Source: Deltaproteobacteria bacterium (GTDB lineage Bacteria > Myxococcota > Myxococcia > Myxococcales > Myxococcaceae). From it: a stretch of 8,705 bases of DNA. Where the stretch lies: positions 1-8,705 of the forward strand of contig VGRA01000075.1 in the NCBI GenBank assembly GCA_016875515.1. Direction: 5' to 3'. The notes under the pieces were generated by a model that saw only the letters and a list, made by a program, of their open reading frames with translations, had not been told where the DNA came from and made no database searches. This document shows, one piece after another, positions 6,101 through 8,705 of the stretch (position 1 is the stretch's first letter; each line of letters opens with the position of its first letter). Made by a program: the position numbers and the translations under genes.

Positions 6101-7549
6101 ACAAGTGCCACCTACAACCCGGGTTACGGCGCCCGGACGTTCAACCCGCGCGACATGCTCGGCACCGTCATCGTGACCGTGGCCGGCGAAGAGGGCTTCA
6201 TCGACGGCACCAACGGGTGCCCGGCGGACGGCAAGTACAACAATGCTGGGACGCTGCTGCCGGACGGCGGCGCCGGCTGTCAGGGGACGCGCGGTGAGAA
6301 CTTCATCGACATCCCCGAGCCCTTCGTGGACGTCAACGACAACAACAAGTACGACCAGGGCGAGTACTTCATTGACTCCAACAGCGACGGCGTCTGGAAC
6401 CAGGCCAACGGCAAGTGGGACACCAGCACCACGCTGTGGACCGTGCAGCGGGTGAAATACACCGGTGACCTGCTGTTCGAGAGCAGGAACACCGGGATCA
6501 CCGATGGCGCCCCCATCATGTATACCGAGGAAGACGGCGGAACCCAGTTCGCGAAGGGGCCGGGCAGCGTGCCGTCCACCACCTACCACGTGCTGCTGAT
6601 GGAGCCGGACGCCGGCATACGGGCAGACGGCGGTTCGGCGGTGGATACGACGCCCCAATCCCCAGGGGACAAGTCCTCCGGCTCCTTCTACGCCGGCTTC
6701 TACGACGGCTTCATGGGAGCGGCGGACGAGAATACCGTCTACAACGGTGGCTTCGAAGGCTCCGCGCCGGTGACCTTAAGTGCGAGCACCTCGTTCAATG
6801 CGAAGAACCCGAAGCTGGGCTACGCCGACTCGCTGATGTTCTGCCCCGTCGACCCCAGCCAGGTCACCGTGGATGAGAGTGCCTGCGCTCCTGGTTGCAC
6901 CTCGGTAAACGCCGCCACCGGCGCCTGCTATATGTACTCTTCCCTGAAGTTGATGGGGTATCGGCCCGTGGCCGTGTCCGTACAGGCCCAGTCAGGTGGA
7001 CTGGGCGCCTCGCTGCTGGGCGTTCAGGCCGATGCGGAACTCATCATTCGTGTGGGGGACGGGCCGTATGCGGGCAGCAAGCGTGTCTACAGCGCCAGCA
7101 CCAAGGACAACCAGAAGTCCCTCGCGGTGTGCGTCCGCGAGCAGCCGCTCACCATCTGCACGAAGAGGAACGCCGACTGCGGCACGGTGACGCAGGTCGA
7201 CTCCTGCGGGTACACCCGCAACGTCAACTGCGGCGCCACCACGTGTGACGGCAACACCTGCTGCAGCAACCAGTGCACGGACGTGAAGACCGACGTGAAG
7301 CGCTGCGGAAGCTGCACCAACGACTGCACGGCCGGCGGAAACAACGCCTGCTGCAACGGTGTGTGCATCAACACCAACACGAGCCCGCTGAACTGCGGCG
7401 GCTGCGGGGTGGCCTGCCTGGCGGGCCAGTCCTGCTGCGGCGGCACGTGCAAGAGCCTCAACGTGGACCCGGCCAACTGCGGTGCCTGCGGCTACGACTG
7501 CAACATCAACGAGAGCAAGTCGGGCTGCAGCGGCGGCGTCTGCCAGTAG
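131..7549 (+). CDS. Giant MopE/TSP3-like repeat lipoprotein with Ig-like and Stig1-like modules (2472 aa)
   Basis: Predicted exported, membrane-anchored cysteine-rich lipoprotein of unknown function. The ATG at 131 is preferred because it follows a ribosome binding site and gives a typical signal peptide: Arg4 and Arg6, a hydrophobic stretch, then the lipobox L-A-G-C with Cys20 as lipidation site. Residue +2 is Pro, not Asp, so outer-membrane sorting is likely. Domains in order: Ig-like module at about residues 27-120; 23 repeat units at about 127-1539, each built round DNDCDGxxDC; a Gly/Ser/Pro linker at about 1555-1580; two Ig-like regions at about 1587-1845; an unassigned region to about 2370 with Asp/Asn-rich loops near 2067-2097; and a cysteine-rich tail ending in three Stig1-like modules. 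The core resembles the putative metal-binding motif named after MopE of Methylococcus and also fits the DxDxDGxxD calcium loop. Calcium-stabilised surface stalk or adhesin is inference. No catalytic domain was recognised. Confidence 0.9.
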   Translation: MTMRMRAAVLGPFLALLAGCPQNTTAPEPTNIDITVDKTEVVANGTNTVSVTLAHNSDVKLVASRGRFKDQKGGSVTLTGGAGTVELITCDSRESATCAGTVRISANSTAGDATGSTRITFIALENCSNGEDDNGDKVVDCADPGCVGYPCGLPAGSVGEGVCQANGTCLCNGNGGNPEPNEASCGDNRDNDCDGLIDCKDASCENKTCILASGGQGVCVSGECGCPGTEETDPENCSDQIDNDCDGRVDCDDRGCQAKLGEPGVTCDEFGRTCSRASPDGGFGTCSVCPGGETAEVTCGDQTDNDCDGLSDCDDPQCGSVTCGENGRTCTTATARCECSGNGGLVETLERTCGDGADNDCDGKVDCGDEDCQPAGSVPGRACGPNGFLCAGDGNCGCSGNGGEPQDKEVACADGADNDCDGLVDCSETACQPVGNGVGQICNTVGHLVTGIGEPTCSAPVFGPSTCTMCVVPGGLAETAEGVSTSSGTAPTCGDGLDNDCDGPLDCGDPNCTGLPCDVTGKTCTANGQCTCTPSPSGPEQVCTDGQDNDCDGKVDCADTTCDNRACVLGNGAPGRCKAGACGCPGIPEDTDAACSDGVDDDCDGLIDCADSDCQASLAAAGKSCDANGKQCGKPDLAGLATCSVCSRGEPAGEVSCLDGQDNDCDGMKDCADLDCAGRACGNHGVFCNGSTQACECTGNGGSPEASELSCSDGFDNDCDGNKDCRDTDCQPSAAGPGASCGPFGLRCEQSGACTCAGNGGAAEPGDAGETLCSDGVDNDCDGIFDCQEIYCQAVGNQPGKVCNGLGHAASGAGDLTCAAGTVAGGSTCTICTLPDGKQSEYGGVEGQSTVSNGAPTCGDGVDNDCNGPIDCADPNCTGNLCNTTGSRCTASGTCACAKTENAESSCADGVDNDCDGKVDCDDVNCAGLTCVLTGTTVRGVCLGTLGCGCPGEPEDGGTACSDGRDNDCDGRSDCEDSECQTVQVISPTGQYLGVPGQICDEVRGLRCGRGNPDAGGAATCSLCAFNTPLSDGGLSDETSCFDTVDNDCDGLVDCADTTCQPASGTGAGRACRPDGGWACGGGGTCDCFQVDGGAGESKETTCDDGFDNDCDMLVDCVDPDCRPANALSRGADCKQNGEGFGRACSAEGLCTCNPRDGGFEAFESTCSDGADNDCDGLTDCDESACQPVGNNPGPICDRLGHAIGAPIGELTCSSTLNGPSTCSVCTVPSGGRVEATEGITPGPPTTAAITCGDNLDNDCDGRFDCSDINCLGKVCDATGKVCGADGLCGCLGGVAVESNCLDGLDDDCDGQVDCVDPDCQPVGINPGKACGTKGEVCVKGATGGVCQCGGNGGSVEPREASCGDGADNDCDGFSDCSDTDCRSRDTLYPDGGSCDLANSDGPCVGDNDCFPGSERCVAGFCQPMVGYRCNSLNLCVCPGGEPAGEVTCFDGLDNDCDGKVDCADSDCQPAGVNPGRACNSNGMRCSAPAVGSTSGTCSDCRPAELDGGVGEVAETTCYDTIDNDCDGKKDCADTNCQPQPPAIVGAPCKGPNSSQVCVVGGTGGSSGVGGGPPSSQGICLDPALGGNLTLSAAPNTIPSDGVATTTLLAVAKYGPEFSSTPESRVPLANLTCQVVSAGITYTNEGVVFRITAGSGVLIDPADSTRTSTTSLCVGTDSSGVAKVTLRSNSTGTKTTVKSNYEDLVGTYKKLKLESDPVDVAEPKLGTIVEGPYVPLMGVRESGFRESQVIAFKLSDADTKDYPPGLAVTFTHESRGGSYLGEVANCTGTPRVCTATGVTGLSGSATVVLTSGTLAATGYVKATATAGGVTRDVTISNIAFVGAKSNGANISMSCEYRIAKEPKTVADPTTSIMAPPVMRGGLVFDPDMFNGSKTYYRFMNPLSEPPNRLEDFGFTCASFYGDRYGNVIAIPAVTTLASEAGNAASPGPNAPDAGTQKPSVDGWIVNGQAVNVVKVTGYRGPEDVTPRVGETSATYNPGYGARTFNPRDMLGTVIVTVAGEEGFIDGTNGCPADGKYNNAGTLLPDGGAGCQGTRGENFIDIPEPFVDVNDNNKYDQGEYFIDSNSDGVWNQANGKWDTSTTLWTVQRVKYTGDLLFESRNTGITDGAPIMYTEEDGGTQFAKGPGSVPSTTYHVLLMEPDAGIRADGGSAVDTTPQSPGDKSSGSFYAGFYDGFMGAADENTVYNGGFEGSAPVTLSASTSFNAKNPKLGYADSLMFCPVDPSQVTVDESACAPGCTSVNAATGACYMYSSLKLMGYRPVAVSVQAQSGGLGASLLGVQADAELIIRVGDGPYAGSKRVYSASTKDNQKSLAVCVREQPLTICTKRNADCGTVTQVDSCGYTRNVNCGATTCDGNTCCSNQCTDVKTDVKRCGSCTNDCTAGGNNACCNGVCINTNTSPLNCGGCGVACLAGQSCCGGTCKSLNVDPANCGACGYDCNINESKSGCSGGVCQ
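209..490 (+). other. N-terminal Ig-like (invasin/Big_1-type) module of the lipoprotein
   Basis: Residues about 27-120 have alternating beta-strand character: N-I-D-I-T-V-D-K-T-E-V-V-A-N-G, a typical opening of bacterial Ig-like modules, and later T-V-R-I-S-A-N-S-T-A-G-D-A-T-G-S-T, the usual closing-strand pattern. A single cysteine pair (C-D-S-R-E-S-A-T-C) sits in the second half. The module lies directly after the lipidated cysteine and would lift the repeat array off the membrane. The assignment rests on pattern, not on a profile search. Confidence 0.55.
683..1756 (+). repeat. Higher-order repeat copy 1 (units 2-7)
   Basis: First complete copy of a six-unit block, 1074 bases long. Order of unit types: C-G-C-P-G spacer (unit 2), T-C-S-V-C spacer (unit 3), two C-x-G-N-G-G spacers (units 4 and 5), a long V-G-N...G-H...F-G-P-S-T-C spacer (unit 6), then a T-C-G-D-G-L unit followed by D-P-N-C-T-G-L-P-C (unit 7). 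Each type recurs at the same place in the next block. The degenerate unit 1 upstream looks like the last member (unit 7 type) of an earlier block now lost or never complete. Confidence 0.75.
1757..2848 (+). repeat. Higher-order repeat copy 2 (units 8-13)
   Basis: Second copy of the six-unit block, 1092 bases. The cores of units 8, 9, 10 and 11 each lie exactly 1074 bases after those of units 2, 3, 4 and 5. The spacers match in kind: C-G-C-P-G-I-P-E-D after unit 8 against C-G-C-P-G-T-E-E-T after unit 2; T-C-S-V-C after units 3 and 9; and the long G-H spacer after units 6 and 12. Unit 13 has DNDCNG instead of DNDCDG. The match is clearer in spacer type and length than in exact sequence, so the duplication is not recent. 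Confidence 0.75.
2849..4030 (+). repeat. Higher-order repeat copy 3 (units 14-19)
   Basis: Third copy, 1182 bases, longer and more diverged. Unit 14 keeps the C-G-C-P-G spacer, unit 15 the T-C-S-L-C spacer (with an insertion before it), unit 18 the long V-G-N...G-H...G-P-S-T-C-S-V-C spacer, and unit 19 the closing T-C-G-D unit. Units 16 and 17 have replaced the C-x-G-N-G-G spacer with Asp-Gly-Gly-rich ones, and unit 17 carries Met instead of Gly in the core (DNDCDM). Confidence 0.7.
4748..4890 (+). other. Gly/Ser/Pro-rich linker of the lipoprotein
   Basis: After the last repeat core comes a low-complexity stretch with G-G-T-G-G-S-S-G-V-G-G-G-P-P-S-S, flanked by three cysteines. It separates the rigid cysteine-rich array from the Ig-like half of the protein and probably acts as a flexible hinge. 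Confidence 0.6.
4891..5660 (+). other. Two Ig-like regions of the lipoprotein
   Basis: The first (about residues 1587-1715) opens with N-L-T-L-S-A-A-P-N-T-I-P-S-D-G-V-A-T-T-T, close to the Big_1/invasin-type pattern of a beta strand followed by 'P...I.ADG...T.T'. It also has the typical T-D-S-S-G-V-A-K-V-T-L near its end. The second (about 1717-1845) shows A-V-T-F-T-H followed by T-G-V-T-G-L-S-G-S-A-T-V-V-L-T-S-G-T, the same type of closing strands. Such modules act as spacers in surface proteins. The exact family needs a profile search. Confidence 0.6.
6329..6421 (+). other. Two Asp/Asn-rich calcium-type loops
   Basis: At residues 2067-2078 the chain reads D-V-N-D-N-N-K-Y-D-Q-G-E, and from residue 2082 D-S-N-S-D-G-V-W-N, ending near a W-D at 2096-2097. 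The DxNxNxxYDxGE form is common in deltaproteobacterial secreted proteins and resembles dockerin or EF-hand calcium loops. These loops are of a different type from the DNDCDG cores and carry no cysteine. Calcium binding is inferred from the spacing of acidic residues only. Confidence 0.5.
7259..7501 (+). repeat. Three Stig1-like cysteine modules at the C-terminus
   Basis: Three consecutive modules follow the pattern C-C-x(2)-x-C-x(7-9)-C-G-x-C-x(3)-C, starting at 7259, 7349 and 7433. Modules 2 and 3 have the full N-C-G-x-C-G-x(2)-C ending; module 1 has R-C-G-S-C-T-N-D-C. This matches the pattern of Stig1-type cysteine modules seen in many myxobacterial secreted proteins. Just upstream is a C-G-Y-T-R-N-V-N-C-G segment of related style. 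The role of these modules in bacteria is not established; carbohydrate or surface binding is only a guess. Confidence 0.65.
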
Positions 7550-7571
7550 TCCCCGTCCCGGGTGGGCGGCG

Positions 7572-7877
7572 TCACGTGAGCAGCGTGCCGCCGTCCACCA
7601 CCAGGTGGGCCCCGGTGACGTAGCGGGCGGCGTCCGAGGACAGGAACACCACCGCGGTGGCGATGTCGTCCGGCGTCCCCACGCGCCCCAGGGGCACCCG
7701 CGTGCGGGCGAAGGTGTCCAAGAAGTCCTCCGTCTCCCGGGCGGTATTGCCAATCCCGGCAATCGGCCGGGTGGTGCCCTCCGTCCGCACCGCCCCGGGC
7801 AGCACCGCGTTGACGCGGACGGCGTGCGGGGCCAGCTCCAGGGCCAGCGTGTGCGTGAACATCAGCACCGCGGCGGC
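7572..7877 (-). pseudogene. C-terminal remnant of a short-chain dehydrogenase/reductase (SDR)
   Basis: About 100 residues of an SDR, ending at the TGA on 7574-7572. Recognisable are the helix after the catalytic motif (M-F-T-H-T-L-A-L-E-L-A-P), the R-V-N-A-V-L-P-G-A-V-R-T-E strand and loop, P-L-G-R-V-G-T-P-D-D-I-A, V-V-F-L-S-S-D-A-A-R-Y-V-T-G and the terminal V-D-G-G-T. SDRs are usually about 250 residues. The missing part includes the nucleotide-binding T-G-x-x-x-G-x-G, the N-N-A-G motif, the catalytic Ser and the Tyr-x-x-x-Lys. The break falls just after where S-K-A-A would follow that Tyr. The remnant is fused in frame to PEP synthase-like sequence upstream, so it has no start of its own. 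The retained part looks well conserved, which suggests recent loss or an assembly fault. Substrate cannot be told. Confidence 0.75.
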
Positions 7878-8705
7878 CCGGCGCAGCAGCGGCATCCAGT
7901 CCGGGCTGGTCATGGGGGCCACCAGCACCTCGCCCGGCTGGAAGGCGTCCCCTTCGGACGGGTGGCGCAGCAAGCGCACGGTGCCGGAGGCCAGGCCCGG
8001 CGGGGCATCCCAGACGGCTCGGAGAGCGTGGTGATGGGGCGCGTCTGCACCAGCCAGAAGCGGCCCGCCTCCTCCGCCCACTCCACGTCCTGCGGGGCCC
8101 CCTGGTGGCGCTCCACCTCCAGCCCCATGCGGGCCAGCTGCACGCACTCGTCGTCCGTCAGCACGCACCGGGTGCGCGCCTCGGCGTCCAGGGACAGGCG
8201 CCGCTCCCGCCCCTCGCGGTCCACCACCAGCGCCTTCGCCTTCTGCCCCACGCGCACCGACAGCACCCGCAGCCCCTCGCGGGCGAGCACGCGGGGGCCA
8301 TACGCGGAGGCCCAGCAGCCCAGCAGCGCCTTCTCCAGCGCGGCCACCCCCACCACCTGCGTGAACGTCTCGTGCATGCCCGCGAAGGAGGTGCTGGCCG
8401 CGTCCTCGGAGGTGGCGGACGAGCGCACCGCCACCGGCGCGTCTCGCCCCAGCCGCCCGTAGGCCTCCACCAACTCCGAGCGCAGCCGCGCCGGCAGCCC
8501 CGCCTTGCGCACCATTCCTTGCAGCTCCGTGGACAGCCCGCGGTAGGACTCGGCGGCCCCCTCGGGCAGCCCCTCCATGCGGGACCGGATGGCGGCGCGC
8601 ACCCCGCCCTGCTCCAGGGCCTGCAGGAAGGCCTGCGCCGTCACCACGAAGCCGGGGGGGACGGACAGCCCCGCCCGCAGCAGCTCCCCCAGGTTGGCCC
8701 CCTTG
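7866..8705 (-). pseudogene. Broken PEP synthase-like gene (PEP/pyruvate-binding domain), 5' part outside the window
   Basis: The reading frame enters from the right edge with K-G-A-N-L-G-E-L-L and V-P-P-G-F-V-V-T, the usual N-terminal motifs of the pyruvate phosphate dikinase/PEP synthase ATP-grasp domain. A-V-R-S-S-A-T-S-E-D and S-F-A-G-M-H-E-T-F follow. Near 8281 the sequence jumps from C-W-A-S-A-Y-G-P-R-V-L-A to R-E-G-L-R-V-L-S-V-R-V. This skips the segment expected to hold V-Q-x-M-V, G-V-x-F-T and G-L-G-E. The domain end is present (P-Q-D-V-E-W-A, L-V-Q-T-R-P-I-T-T-L, to about 8020). The frame then shifts between about 8020 and 8005, and a swivel-domain start follows (G-L-A-S-G-T-V-R-L-L; G-E-V-L-V-A-P-M-T-S-P-D-W). 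The phosphohistidine motif (T-x-G-G-x-x-x-H-A-A) and any downstream domain are lost where SDR sequence begins near 7870. The domain order fits PpsA-like enzymes, but a related phosphotransferase is possible. It is not functional as read. Confidence 0.75.

Noticed and set aside
113..6658. An uninterrupted antisense reading frame of 2181 codons opposite the lipoprotein gene
   Set aside because: It mirrors the repeat units (recurring A-V-A-V-V-V patterns), has no ribosome binding site or domain, and follows from GC-rich third positions and a biased, repetitive sense strand that avoids stops.
7550..7571. Intrinsic terminator between the convergent genes
   Set aside because: CCCGTCCCGGGTGGG can fold only into a weak short stem with two G-U pairs, and no T-run follows on either strand.
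7572..8168. A genuine single gene made of the fused swivel and SDR parts starting near 8168
   Set aside because: The first ~50 residues of that frame are Gly/Pro/Ala shadow sequence opposite the real ATP-grasp frame, and the rest lacks the catalytic residues of both families, so a remnant is the simpler reading.
7482..8462. Plus-strand open frame of 326 codons over the enzyme remnants
   Set aside because: It overlaps the end of the lipoprotein gene in another frame, has no recognisable domain, and lies opposite clear PEP synthase and SDR motifs.

Overview
The window is very GC-rich DNA with strong GC preference at third codon positions. Its largest gene is a giant, cysteine-rich lipoprotein of a style common in myxobacteria (Myxococcota): MopE-like DNDCDG repeats, Ig-like modules, Stig1-like cysteine modules and 'PDGG/PDAG' linkers. 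A myxobacterium such as a Myxococcus, Corallococcus or Archangium relative is the likeliest source. This is an inference from protein style; no marker gene is present.

Layout. Positions 1-130 are a leader with a candidate sigma70-type promoter and a ribosome binding site that overlaps a perfect 10-bp palindrome. Positions 131-7549 (+) are one gene of 2472 codons for an exported lipoprotein. In order it has a lipoprotein signal peptide, an N-terminal Ig-like module, 23 cysteine-rich units centred on D-N-D-C-D-G-x-x-D-C, a Gly/Ser/Pro linker, two Ig-like regions, a long unassigned region with two Asp/Asn-rich calcium-type loops, and three C-terminal Stig1-like modules. The 23 units are not a simple tandem array. 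They fall into a six-unit higher-order repeat seen three times, with the first four units of copies 1 and 2 exactly 1074 bp apart.

After a 22-bp gap, 7572-8705 on the minus strand holds gene debris converging on the lipoprotein gene. From the right edge inward there is the N-terminal part of a PEP synthase-like protein. It lacks the middle of its ATP-grasp domain, is frameshifted in the interdomain linker, and is then joined in frame, inside the swivel domain, to the C-terminal part of a short-chain dehydrogenase/reductase (SDR). The pattern fits either serial deletion between neighbouring minus-strand genes or an assembly fault. Neither enzyme could work as encoded here.

The lipoprotein and the enzyme remnants have no visible functional link. 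No RNA gene, CRISPR array, transposase or attachment site was seen. The items most worth following are the six-unit super-repeat of the lipoprotein and the chimeric PEP synthase/SDR junction.
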